DNA of 64,000 nt, from contig NZ_BHZE01000011.1 in NCBI RefSeq assembly GCF_003851885.1, positions 24,602 through 88,601 of the forward strand, written 5' to 3'. The stretch's first letter is position 1. Every line of letters begins with the position of its first letter. This document shows positions 25,806-34,562 of this stretch, piece after piece. The notes under the pieces were generated by a model, which saw only the letters and a list, made by a program, of their open reading frames with translations, was not told the DNA's origin and ran no database searches. The position numbers were made by a program, and so were the translations under genes. Origin of the DNA: Thermaurantimonas aggregans (GTDB taxonomy: Bacteria > Bacteroidota > Bacteroidia > Flavobacteriales > Schleiferiaceae).

Positions 25806-26882
25806 ATGAAAACGGATCTGCGCTCACTCAGTCACGAAAAGCTCGTACAATACATCACATCCTTGGGCGAAAAGCCTTTCAGAGCCAGGCAGATTGAGAC
25901 GTGGCTCTGGCAAAAGAGCTGCACTGACTTTGAGCAAATGAGCGACCTGCCAAAAGCACTGCGCGAGCGCATAGCTGCTGACTTTCAGATTCACCCAGTG
26001 AAGGTGGACCAAATTCAGCGCAGTGCTGACGGTACTATCAAAAACGCAGTTCGATTGCGCGACGGAATGGTAGTGGAAAGCGTGCTGATTCCTACAGAGA
26101 AGCGCATTACTGCCTGTATTTCGAGTCAGGTGGGGTGCAGCCTTGATTGTCGCTTTTGTGCTACTGCCCGCCTAAAGCGCATGCGCAACCTCGATGCTCA
26201 GGAAATCTACGATCAGGTGGTGGCCATCAGAGAACAGGCTGAATACTATTACGGGCGCAAATTGACCAACATCGTCTACATGGGCATGGGTGAGCCATTG
26301 CTAAACTATGCCAACGTAATGCGCTCTATTGAAAAGATCACTTCGCCTTCGGGCCTCGGCATGTCGGCCAAGCGCATTACACTAAGTACGGTAGGCATCG
26401 CCAAAATGATCAAAACCCTGGCAGACGACAATCCCGGCGTAAAATTGGCCGTTTCCCTTCACTCAGCCATCGACGAGGTCCGTTCGCGCATCATGCCCAT
26501 CAATCAGAGCAACGACCTGGCTACGCTTACAGAAGCTCTTGAATATTGGTATGCTCGTACCCGAAGCCGAATCACTTTCGAATATGTGGTTTGGAAAGGC
26601 ATAAACGACCGCGATGAAGACATTCGCGCCTTGGTTAAACTGTGCAAGCGCATTCCGTCAAAGGTCAACTTGATCGAATACAACTCCATCGGTGACCCCA
26701 ACTTCGAACAGGCCGATCCGGAGCGTATCGAAGCCTACAAACGCGCACTCGAAAACATCGGCGTAGTAGCCAAAATTCGCAGAAGCCGCGGAAAAGACAT
26801 CGATGCCGCCTGTGGCCAGTTAGCCAATAAAAACGACGTGGCGCCTGAGATGCCCAAAAAAGAGCTTCCAAAAACTCTTTAA
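25806..26882 (+). CDS. rlmN: Dual-specificity RNA methyltransferase RlmN
   Basis: Radical SAM enzyme that methylates C2 of A2503 in 23S rRNA, and often A37 in some tRNAs. 358 residues, normal length. The cluster motif is CSLDCRFC, followed by CATARLKRMRNL, where an Ala replaces the common Gly of CATG. YMGMGEPLLNY and the substrate-interacting AKRITLSTVGI follow. The methyl-carrying C-terminal cysteine lies in DIDAACGQLANK. N-terminal segment KPFRARQIETWLWQK is the RNA-binding accessory domain. The gene stands alone, with its own near-leaderless promoter upstream and a terminator downstream shared with tonB. Confidence 0.95.
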   Translation: MKTDLRSLSHEKLVQYITSLGEKPFRARQIETWLWQKSCTDFEQMSDLPKALRERIAADFQIHPVKVDQIQRSADGTIKNAVRLRDGMVVESVLIPTEKRITACISSQVGCSLDCRFCATARLKRMRNLDAQEIYDQVVAIREQAEYYYGRKLTNIVYMGMGEPLLNYANVMRSIEKITSPSGLGMSAKRITLSTVGIAKMIKTLADDNPGVKLAVSLHSAIDEVRSRIMPINQSNDLATLTEALEYWYARTRSRITFEYVVWKGINDRDEDIRALVKLCKRIPSKVNLIEYNSIGDPNFEQADPERIEAYKRALENIGVVAKIRRSRGKDIDAACGQLANKNDVAPEMPKKELPKTL

Positions 26883-26894
26883 GCATGTTAAAAT

Positions 26895-26923
26895 AAAAAA
26901 GCCGCTTGATGGGCGGCTTTTTT
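26895..26923. terminator. Bidirectional terminator between rlmN and tonB
   Basis: GC stem GCCGC (26901-26905) and GCGGC (26913-26917) extended by A-T pairs (A-run 26895-26900, T-run 26918-26923), 7-nt loop. It lies between convergent genes and works on either strand. Confidence 0.85.
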
Positions 26924-26945
26924 AATATGCTGGAATAATTCTTAA

Positions 26946-27659
26946 TTATTGCAATCTCGCGTTTACAGGAATTGTGAACGACATGCGCACAGGTTTTCCT
27001 CTCTGCTTCGCAGGTTGAATTTTGGGATTCAAATTATTCAAGCTCTTTACAGCTTCGAGTGCGGCCTGGTCGAGGTTGGGATCTACCCCGCGTGCCACGG
27101 TTACATTACTCACTGAACCATCCTTGTCAATGATAAAGCTGATATAAACTTTGCCTTGAATGCCAAGCTGACGAGCTATTTCCGGATATTTAAAATTGCG
27201 GGCTATGTGCTGCTGAATTTTCAACTGGAAGCACTGTGAACGAGCCTCTTCGTCTTTTTCTTTTTCGCAACCTGGGAAAACAGGTTTATTCTCGACGATG
27301 GCGAAACTGAAGACTTCTTCCACTTCTTCTTCTACCACCTCAATGGGCTTAACTTCTTCTTTCTGAGAAGTTTCTGTGGATTCCATCACCAGCTCTTCCT
27401 TGAGCTCTACCTTGTCTTCCACTACGTTGATAATGTCTTGAGGTGGGGGTGGAGGTGGTGGTTTTTGCTCGCGTTGGGTGACGATTACCTCTTCTTCATC
27501 AAGAACGGTTTCAAGCTCACCAAGGTCGGCAATCACGCGGTCATAGGTCTTCCACTCGATGGCGATGTACACGACAATGAGCGCTATAAACAAACCTGCT
27601 AGAAAGAAGGTGCTCTTTTTATTTTCCAGATCAGCGTCGGGCGATTTTTTGAGTTCCAT
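26946..27659 (-). CDS. tonB: Energy transducer TonB
   Basis: 237-residue TonB that couples the proton-motive force to outer-membrane receptors. The start at 27659 gives MELKKSPDADLENKKSTFF then a transmembrane helix (about 20-38), the usual Bacteroidota layout. A further upstream ATG at 27797 adds 46 residues that look like read-through of the promoter region and is rejected. A proline run (KPPPPPPPQ) and acidic linker follow. FPGC and QCF lead into the C-terminal TonB domain with NFKYPEIARQLGIQGKVYISF and NVTVARGVDPNLDQAALEAV. It is divergent from the small protein and receptor at 27728-31025, which may be its client. Confidence 0.93.
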   Translation of the reverse strand: MELKKSPDADLENKKSTFFLAGLFIALIVVYIAIEWKTYDRVIADLGELETVLDEEEVIVTQREQKPPPPPPPQDIINVVEDKVELKEELVMESTETSQKEEVKPIEVVEEEVEEVFSFAIVENKPVFPGCEKEKDEEARSQCFQLKIQQHIARNFKYPEIARQLGIQGKVYISFIIDKDGSVSNVTVARGVDPNLDQAALEAVKSLNNLNPKIQPAKQRGKPVRMSFTIPVNARLQ

Positions 27660-27727
27660 CGTGGGGTCGTTTATGGCGGCTAAAATAAAAAATTTTTTGT
27701 AGTAAGGTTTTGATGGATTAAAAATTA

Positions 27728-28369
27728 ATGCTTCAGACAAGCCTCCAAGACTCAACAGAAGTAGGAAAGAACAAAATCTGCGTATTTTTGAAAGCACAAA
27801 AGATTTCCTGGCTTTTGATCAATCGGTTTTCGATACGCACTTTTTCACAAAACATTACAGTCTGGTTGGGAATCCTGGCCCTTATGTTTCCTACGTTCGG
27901 GCCAATGTCAATATATCACTTTCAGAAAAGCAAAATCCGCAAAGAAGTAAAAAACCAGATTCTGGCTTCCATATCTCTATCCGAATTGACTGTTTTTCGC
28001 TCTTCGGATATTTCGCAGCACAGAGTACACTGGATTGAAGAGAATGAATTCGTGCTTAATGGTTTTTATTACGACGTTGTGAAATGGGAGCATACCGATA
28101 CAGGCAGCATAGTTTATTGCTGGCCCGACCATGAAGAGTCACACCTTGAACAGTTGCGCTCCCAAATTGCATCATCTCTCCTTAATGCCCAAAAGCACGA
28201 CAAACCTTCAGAGTTTATTGGTTACCTGATGTTTATTAAGGGATTTTTTAAGGACGCTTTTGCAATGTGCCTTGTCAACTACCTATTTCAAGAGTCTTGT
28301 TTTCAGTTTATATTTGATTTGATTTCATCCTTCATAAGTCGGATGGACCATCCGCCAGAAACTCTTTGA
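27728..28369 (+). CDS. Small membrane-anchored protein upstream of TonB-dependent receptor, function unknown
   Basis: Up to 213 residues. A hydrophobic segment (about 44-63; NITVWLGILALMFPTFGPMS) precedes a basic patch and a soluble domain with WIEENEFVLNGFYYDVVKWE and YCWPDHEESHLEQLR. I recognise this as a recurrent Bacteroidota type found near TonB-dependent receptors: a short membrane anchor followed by an EF.LNG..YDVV signature. Its function is not known to me. The start is uncertain: ATG 27728 is the first available and gives an unusually long N-terminus before the membrane helix. A non-ATG start just before the helix is possible. Its 5' part overlaps only non-coding sequence upstream of tonB. 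Confidence 0.65.
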   Translation: MLQTSLQDSTEVGKNKICVFLKAQKISWLLINRFSIRTFSQNITVWLGILALMFPTFGPMSIYHFQKSKIRKEVKNQILASISLSELTVFRSSDISQHRVHWIEENEFVLNGFYYDVVKWEHTDTGSIVYCWPDHEESHLEQLRSQIASSLLNAQKHDKPSEFIGYLMFIKGFFKDAFAMCLVNYLFQESCFQFIFDLISSFISRMDHPPETL

Positions 28370-28607
28370 TTTCAGCAATACTATTAATGTAGTGAATCCT
28401 GGCATCGCTGCCTTGCTGTAATCGACCTACTTTGTAAAATCTACATAATGCACACGATGCCTGGAAGACTAAGACGATGTGTCAGTTCAGATGTCCTTTG
28501 ATCCCTTCGAAATCTTGCCTTTAAAATTCTTGAAGGTCTGGATTTATTACGCTGAACTTAAAACAGATTCATTCGAAATTCATAACAATTTAACTACAAT
28601 AGAAAAA

Positions 28608-31025
28608 ATGAAAAAACTTGTTTATCTCATATCCCTATGGCTTGTGGGGGCTTCACTCCTTTACGGCCAGATCCTTACCATTACCGACTTGGTGACAGGT
28701 GAACCTATTGAGCGCGCTACCATCACCAGCCGAGAACCCAGACTTTTTACTTATACCAATGCGCGAGGACAAGCAGATATCTCTGATTTTCAGACAGCAT
28801 CTGGTATAGAGATCCGTTCAATTGGCTATGAAACCCAATACCTTACCTATGATCAGTTGCGCAGACTTGATTTCAAACTACAGCTGCGTCAGACAAACGT
28901 TAATCTCGATCAGGTGACTGTTTCAGCTTCTCGCTACACTGAGGAAAGTCGAAATGTTCCTCAGCGCACCGTTAGTCTTACGCAAAAGGATGTGATGCTC
29001 TTGCAACCGCAAACAGCGGCTGACCTGCTTGGCCAAACGGGTGAGGTCTTCATACAAAAAAGCCAACAGGCTGGAGGAAGTCCTATGATACGGGGGTTTG
29101 CCACAAACCGACTGATGTACACTGTTGATGGAGTTCGTTTTAATACTGCCATCTTTCGCGGTGGGAATATTCAAAACGTCATAAATCTCGATCCTTTCGT
29201 TGTCGAGCAAGCAGAAGTAATCTTTGGTCCAGGCTCGATCATATACGGATCAGACGCCATCGGGGGAGTCATGACCTTCCACACCCAAAATCCCGAGCTC
29301 ACGCTTACTGATAAGGTGCTTATCAATGGAAAAGCCCTAGCGCGCTATAGCTCGGCCAATCGAGAGAATACCGGGCATTTCACCCTCAATGTGGGTGGTC
29401 GCAGGTTTGCTTCGCTCACAGCTGTGAGCTTCTTTCGATTCGACGATCTGCGCATGGGCAGCCACGGACCTGAAGAGTATCTGCGTAACATTTATGCCAC
29501 GCGCATCGACTCTGCTGACCGCATTCTCTACAACCCCGATCCACGTGTGCAAATCCCCAGCGGTTACGACCAGTTTAACATCTTGCAAAAGTTGCGCTTC
29601 AAGCCTTCTGCCCGCTGGGACATAAAATATGGCTTTCACTATAGCGAGACATCATCCTATTCAAGATACGATCGCCTGCATCGCTACCGCAACAATGGCC
29701 TGCCTGCAAGTGCCGAATGGAACTACGGCCCTCAAATCTGGATGATGAACCACCTCAGCGCCATACACAAAGGTCAGAACACCCTATACGATCAACTTAC
29801 TCTGAGCCTAGCCACCCAGTATTTCGAAGAGAGCCGCATAGACCGCAGCTATGGGCAGAGTCGTCGTCGTACACGCATAGAGCGGGTCATGGCACATTCC
29901 TTTAATGCCGATCTACAGAGAAGTATCGGTCGCAAAGCATCGCTATACTATGGCCTAGAATACGTTTGGAATCAGGTAAACTCCACCGGCATAGATACGC
30001 GCATCAACACCGGCCTTGTAGAGCGCGCTAGCTCGCGCTATCCCAATGCCGATTGGAGTACTTACGCAGCCTACGCCAAGTACCAATACCGTACTTCTGA
30101 AAAACTCCTTATCGAGGCCGGTACGCGCTTTACCAGCTTCACTACCACGGCCGATTTTCGTCAGAATCTCGACTTTTTCCCCTTTCCTTTCGAGCAGGCT
30201 GATTTGAACTTCAGCAATCTTGTAGGCAACATAGGCCTGGCCTACACACCCGATCGCACTACTAAGATCAGCGCTGTACTAAGTACAGGCTTCCGCGCTC
30301 CAAATGTGGACGACATCGGCAAGGTCTTTGACTCCGAGCCTGGATCTGTCACCGTGCCAAACCCTGCTCTTAAAAGCGAATACGCTTACAACGGCGAGCT
30401 CTCCGTGATGAAAACCTTCGCCGATCAGCTTAAGGTAAGCCTCACAGGTTATTACACCTTCCTGCAAAATGCCCTCGTGCGTCGAAACTTCCAGCTCAAC
30501 GGTCAGGATTCCATCCTTTACGACGGGCAGCTCAGTCGGGTTCAAGCCATACAAAACGCAGCTCAAGCAACGATATGGGGCCTACAGGCACTCCTTGAGT
30601 ACGACTTTGGAAACGGCCTCACAGCTTCCACTCAAGCCAATTACCAAAAAGGCGAGGAAGAAATGGACGATGGAACTTTAAGCCCCTCTCGCCATGCTGC
30701 GCCCTGGTATGGCGTCACCCGCATCACTTATCGCATTAATCGACTGAATTTTCAAGTGTATGCCATGTACAGCGGGGGGTTTACCTTCGACATGCTCAAT
30801 GTAGAAGAGCGCGGCAAGCCAGAGATTTATGCCCGCGACCCCCTCGGCCGCCCTTATTCACCCGGCTGGTACACCCTCAATGCTAAGGCCTATTACCAGC
30901 TCACTGATCAAGTCGGCCTCACCTTCGGCCTTGAAAACATTACCGACCAGCGCTATCGGCCTTACAGTTCAGGCATCGTTGCACCGGGTCGAAACTTCGT
31001 AATGGCCATTCGTGCGACGTTCTAA
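28608..31025 (+). CDS. TonB-dependent outer-membrane receptor (heme/hemoglobin receptor-like)
   Basis: 805-residue outer-membrane beta-barrel transporter. Start at ATG 28608 gives a signal peptide (MKKLVYLISLWLVGASLLYGQ); a frame extending back to 28479 is rejected. A carboxypeptidase-like regulatory domain is followed by the plug, with LLGQTGEVFIQKSQQAGGSP and MIRGFATNRLMYTVDGVRFN, then FGPGSIIYGSDAIGGVMTFH. The barrel ends with ENITDQRYRPYSSG and a C-terminal ...RATF, the aromatic BAM signal. The plug most resembles hemoglobin, transferrin or iron-type receptors, so iron or heme import is plausible. It follows the small anchored protein and precedes its own terminator. Confidence 0.88.
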   Translation: MKKLVYLISLWLVGASLLYGQILTITDLVTGEPIERATITSREPRLFTYTNARGQADISDFQTASGIEIRSIGYETQYLTYDQLRRLDFKLQLRQTNVNLDQVTVSASRYTEESRNVPQRTVSLTQKDVMLLQPQTAADLLGQTGEVFIQKSQQAGGSPMIRGFATNRLMYTVDGVRFNTAIFRGGNIQNVINLDPFVVEQAEVIFGPGSIIYGSDAIGGVMTFHTQNPELTLTDKVLINGKALARYSSANRENTGHFTLNVGGRRFASLTAVSFFRFDDLRMGSHGPEEYLRNIYATRIDSADRILYNPDPRVQIPSGYDQFNILQKLRFKPSARWDIKYGFHYSETSSYSRYDRLHRYRNNGLPASAEWNYGPQIWMMNHLSAIHKGQNTLYDQLTLSLATQYFEESRIDRSYGQSRRRTRIERVMAHSFNADLQRSIGRKASLYYGLEYVWNQVNSTGIDTRINTGLVERASSRYPNADWSTYAAYAKYQYRTSEKLLIEAGTRFTSFTTTADFRQNLDFFPFPFEQADLNFSNLVGNIGLAYTPDRTTKISAVLSTGFRAPNVDDIGKVFDSEPGSVTVPNPALKSEYAYNGELSVMKTFADQLKVSLTGYYTFLQNALVRRNFQLNGQDSILYDGQLSRVQAIQNAAQATIWGLQALLEYDFGNGLTASTQANYQKGEEEMDDGTLSPSRHAAPWYGVTRITYRINRLNFQVYAMYSGGFTFDMLNVEERGKPEIYARDPLGRPYSPGWYTLNAKAYYQLTDQVGLTFGLENITDQRYRPYSSGIVAPGRNFVMAIRATF

Positions 31026-31050
31026 TCCATTTCAATCTTTATTTCTCACC

Positions 31051-31084
31051 AAACCGCTCCTTCCCCAGAAGGGCGGTTTTTTTA
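31051..31084 (+). terminator. Terminator after the TonB-dependent receptor
   Basis: Stem with CCGC-CCTTC paired to GAAGG-GCGG (one bulged T), loop CCCA, then a T-run beginning at 31077. It lies 25 bp after the receptor stop. Confidence 0.8.
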
Positions 31085-31556
31085 TTTTATCTAACTTTAT
31101 ACTGAAGCTTCTACACATACTGGGCTAATGTGTCTTTTTTACTTTCGATGGCAGATGTTTCAGGGCCGATTACTTTAACCAAATGGAAACATGGATTAAT
31201 GCGGATTTTTTTGCAGATTTACGTAAATTGATTTGTTACTCTCTCTATAAGCTACAAGCAGTTTTGGAATAGACTTTCCTTATTTTTAACGACCGATGGA
31301 TTAAGATAGCCTGAAGGGCAAATAATAATCATTAAATCGAGGAATCTTTCTTATGCTACCTTCAAATTTGTGCGACTTAACAATCGTGTTTAAAACTTAT
31401 TTTTAAAAAACATTACAGCATACCATCTTAAGACAGGAGAGTTGATAAGTACACTTGCTCAGGTAATTAAAGTTCAGAGGTTTCTAACAATAAAGATAAA
31501 AATCGCGGGCTTACTTGCGGCCTTCCAATACATGGTTTAAAAGCCAATAATAAAGT
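31085..31556. other. AT-rich intergenic stretch, no gene seen
   Basis: About 470 bp between the receptor terminator and recO. I find no open frame with start and motif and no strong hairpin. Around 31196-31222 there is degenerate ATTAATGCGGATT/GCAGATT sequence that faintly resembles the ATCTGTGTTA tandem at 48160. No recO promoter stands out. Confidence 0.5.
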
Positions 31557-32273
31557 ATGTACACTAAAGTGCGTGCCATACTCCTTTCTTCGGTTGCAGC
31601 CTCAGGTGGTGCGGTAATCATTACTTCTCTGACCGATGTGTATGGAAAGATATCTCTAATTACTAAGGGAATTCACAGTAAAAAAGCCCTTGTTAAACCG
31701 GCATATTTGATGCCCTTAAATATTCTTGATCTTCAAATTGATTTTCGGCAAAATAAAGATTTGCACTACATACGCGAAGCCAAGCCTTTTTTGATACCTT
31801 CATCGTTAGAGGCTCAACCTGTAAAGCGAGCAATCTCCTTTTTTGTGGCTGAGGTACTACAGCGCAGTCTTCACGAGCATCAGCCTTTGCCAGCTGTGTT
31901 TGAATTTGTGTTGCGATGGATCGAAGCATTTGACGAGTCAGAACATTCTACAGGACTTATTGTCCACTGGCTTTTGGCTCATCTCATTAAAGTGTTAGGC
32001 ATAGAACCCAATCTTTTGCCTGGGAATCATTGGCTCGATTTGGTAGAAGGGAAGTCAGTGGCCGAAGAGCCATATCACCCCCACAAGGTGAAACCCGAGT
32101 TGGCTACGCAGCTCTATTTGCTTTTCAATAAGACAAATATGTATAATCCTGACAGTGTTGGTAAGACTACAAAAGCCGAACTACTCGATGTCTTGCTGCT
32201 GTATCTTCGCCTGCACATTCCAGAATTTGGTACGCCTAAAACATTATCTGTTTTAAAAGAACTTTTTGAATAA
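31557..32273 (+). CDS. recO: DNA repair protein RecO
   Basis: 238-residue recombination mediator that loads RecA with RecR on gapped DNA. The N-terminal OB-like part reads RAILLSSVAASGGAVIITSLTDVYG and KGIHSKKALVKPAYLMPL, matching flavobacterial RecO. The helical C-terminus lacks the zinc cysteines seen in some RecO proteins. It starts at ATG 31557 and is followed after 3 bp by the CPBP protease gene, heading a tight four-gene run. Confidence 0.9.
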   Translation: MYTKVRAILLSSVAASGGAVIITSLTDVYGKISLITKGIHSKKALVKPAYLMPLNILDLQIDFRQNKDLHYIREAKPFLIPSSLEAQPVKRAISFFVAEVLQRSLHEHQPLPAVFEFVLRWIEAFDESEHSTGLIVHWLLAHLIKVLGIEPNLLPGNHWLDLVEGKSVAEEPYHPHKVKPELATQLYLLFNKTNMYNPDSVGKTTKAELLDVLLLYLRLHIPEFGTPKTLSVLKELFE

Positions 32274-32276
32274 ATC

Positions 32277-33203
32277 ATGCAACAGGAAGAATTTGATAAT
32301 ACTATGCCGCCGGGACGACCTTTGTGGCTTGACTTACTGACGCTTACAGCCAGCGTTTTCATGGGCATCATTGCAGGCTCCATAGTAGCCTCTATCACCA
32401 TTCCATTTGTACTTCAGATACCCGTAGATCAAATCCCTGACATCTTGATGGGCAGCCTATCACATCCAAAAACGGGAGCTGTACTGCGCTACATACAGTT
32501 TTGGACGTCAGGGTTGGGATTTTTGGGTGGTGGTTGGTTTTTTCTGGCTAAAGTGGTGCGGTCGATCCATCAAATAGGTTTAGATGTGAAATCGCTGCCT
32601 AAACCGCTTTGGTTATCGCTTGCTTTGGGGTCGATGGTCATGTTGCTACCAGCTACTGAGTGGCTGCAGTGGCTCAATAATCAAATTGTGTTTCCTGAAG
32701 CACTTTCGGCCGTTGAGGCCAATCTGCGCTTTTTACAGAAGACAAATATGGATCAAATTAAGCTCATGATTGAGCCAAATAATCCCGATGTATGGCCGTA
32801 CACACTGATTACAATAGCCATTCTGCCGGCTGTAGGTGAAGAGTTGGTGTTCAGGGGAGCCTTGCAAAACTTAATGATTCGTAAGTTTGGTGTAAAACCA
32901 GGTATCGTACTAACTGCATTAACTTTTACCCTGATACACAGGCAGTTTTACAACATTCTGCCTATGTTAGCACTTTCGCTTTTGCTAGGGTATGTGTATT
33001 ACCTCACCGGTTCACTGCTTACCACCATTGCCATGCATTTGATCAACAATGCCTTGTCTCTCTTTATGGTCTATTACTTCGGTTGGACAGATGAAGTTAC
33101 CACACCGGAATTTTCTTTGCCCATCTCCCTACTAACGGCAGCATTAGGTATTTACATGCTATTTCTGTTGCAAAAACTCATTGATTCTGAACACGTCGAA
33201 TGA
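32277..33203 (+). CDS. CPBP family intramembrane protease
   Basis: 308 residues with about eight transmembrane helices. The CPBP/Abi motifs are present: EELVFRGAL (tandem Glu plus Arg) near residue 196, FTLIHRQFYNI with a His, and IAMHLINNALSL with the final His/Asn. Known members cut CAAX-type or other membrane substrates; in bacteria many are of unknown substrate, with some linked to bacteriocin immunity. It starts 3 bp after recO and overlaps the next gene by 4 bp (ATGA). The operon context with recO and amino-acid genes gives no direct clue to its substrate. Confidence 0.88.
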   Translation: MQQEEFDNTMPPGRPLWLDLLTLTASVFMGIIAGSIVASITIPFVLQIPVDQIPDILMGSLSHPKTGAVLRYIQFWTSGLGFLGGGWFFLAKVVRSIHQIGLDVKSLPKPLWLSLALGSMVMLLPATEWLQWLNNQIVFPEALSAVEANLRFLQKTNMDQIKLMIEPNNPDVWPYTLITIAILPAVGEELVFRGALQNLMIRKFGVKPGIVLTALTFTLIHRQFYNILPMLALSLLLGYVYYLTGSLLTTIAMHLINNALSLFMVYYFGWTDEVTTPEFSLPISLLTAALGIYMLFLLQKLIDSEHVE

Positions 33204-34558
33204 AAAAAATTCTCATTATCGGAGCAGGTCGATCTACCTTGAGCCTGATCAATTACATGCTTCAGTTGGCCGAAGCACGAGACTGGATGTTAGTAGTGGC
33301 TGATAAAGACTTGCATCTGGTAACCGAAAAGATTGCTGGCAATCCGCGTGCTCGAGCTCTGAAAATGGACGTAACTGACGAAATCAGTCGGGTTCGTGCC
33401 ATTGCAGAGGCTGATTTGGTGATCAGCATGCTGCCTGCTGACATGCACGTGCCAGTGGCTATCGACTGTGTGGCCCTTCGAAAGCATCTGGTAACGGCTT
33501 CTTATGTGTCAGAAGGCATGCAAAAACTGCACGAAAGGGCAGTGGAGGCTGATGTGATTCTGATGAATGAAGTTGGCGTAGATCCCGGTATTGACCACAT
33601 CAGTGCCAAAAAAGTGATCGATGATATAGTTGATAAGGGCGGAAAAATGCTGATATTCGAGAGCTTTACCGGTGGGCTGCCTGCACCTGAGAGCGACGAC
33701 AACCCATGGCACTATAAATTCTCTTGGAATCCGCGTAATGTGGTACTTGCTGGCTCTGGTGGGGCGGTTAAGTTCATTCAAGAGGGACAGTACAAGTACA
33801 TTCCGTACCACATGGTCTTTCGACGTACAGAATTCATTGATATTGAGGGGTATGGCCGTTTTGAAGGGTATGCTAATCGCGATAGCCTGCGCTACAGATC
33901 TGTGTATGGATTGCACGACATCCCTACCATATACAGAGGCACCCTTCGCCGGCCAGGTTTCTGCCGGGCATGGGACATTTTTGTAAAACTCGGCATGACC
34001 GACGACAGTTACGAAATGGAAAATGCTCACAAGCTCACCAAAAGGCAGTTTTTCAATTCCTTCTTGGCATACCATCCGACTGACTCGGTCGAACTTAAGC
34101 TCATGCACTACATGGACATCCCTCAGGATCAGAGCGATCTATTGGAAAAATTTTCTTTTCTCGGACTTTTCGACGAGGAACCTTTGCCTCTGGAGTCAGT
34201 AAGTAAACCTACCCCTGCCCGCATCCTTCAGGCCATTTTAGAAGAAAAATGGCAAATGAAACCCGGCGATCGAGACATGATTGTGATGTGGCATAAATTC
34301 GGCTACGAGCTCGACGGTCAAAAGAAGATGTGTACTTCGCATATGATCTTCAAAGGAGTTGATCATCGCAACACAGCCATGGCTCATACTGTGGGCATAC
34401 CGGTAGCCATCGCAGCGCGATTGATCTTAGAAGGTAAAATCACCAGCAGAGGGGTACAGATCCCTATTACGCCAGAGATCTACTTACCTATGCTCGAAGA
34501 GCTTAAACAGTATGGGGTACACTTTGTAGAGAAAGAAATCCCCTATAAAAATTATTGA
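33200..34558 (+). CDS. Saccharopine dehydrogenase family protein
   Basis: 452-residue oxidoreductase. An N-terminal Rossmann domain starts KKILIIGAGRSTLSLI, with VVADKD after the second strand, then LVISMLPADMH and MNEVGVDPGIDHISA, which are hallmarks of saccharopine reductase/dehydrogenase. The family forms or splits saccharopine in lysine metabolism. The C-terminal half matches the Sacchrp_dh_C type (EIYLPMLEELKQYG). It overlaps the CPBP gene by 4 bp and is followed after 4 bp by a class III aminotransferase, so a lysine or related amino-acid catabolic step is likely. Because dapD makes lysine by another route in this genome, degradation is the better guess. Confidence 0.86.
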   Translation: MKKILIIGAGRSTLSLINYMLQLAEARDWMLVVADKDLHLVTEKIAGNPRARALKMDVTDEISRVRAIAEADLVISMLPADMHVPVAIDCVALRKHLVTASYVSEGMQKLHERAVEADVILMNEVGVDPGIDHISAKKVIDDIVDKGGKMLIFESFTGGLPAPESDDNPWHYKFSWNPRNVVLAGSGGAVKFIQEGQYKYIPYHMVFRRTEFIDIEGYGRFEGYANRDSLRYRSVYGLHDIPTIYRGTLRRPGFCRAWDIFVKLGMTDDSYEMENAHKLTKRQFFNSFLAYHPTDSVELKLMHYMDIPQDQSDLLEKFSFLGLFDEEPLPLESVSKPTPARILQAILEEKWQMKPGDRDMIVMWHKFGYELDGQKKMCTSHMIFKGVDHRNTAMAHTVGIPVAIAARLILEGKITSRGVQIPITPEIYLPMLEELKQYGVHFVEKEIPYKNY

Positions 34559-34562
34559 TCTC

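Noticed and set aside
27660..27797. Longer TonB start adding 46 residues
   Set aside because: The added sequence is unlike known TonB N-termini; ATG 27659 gives the standard MELKKSPDAD start.
28479..28607. Longer receptor start at 28479
   Set aside because: The signal peptide begins at ATG 28608, and the preceding 43 codons are unlike a leader.
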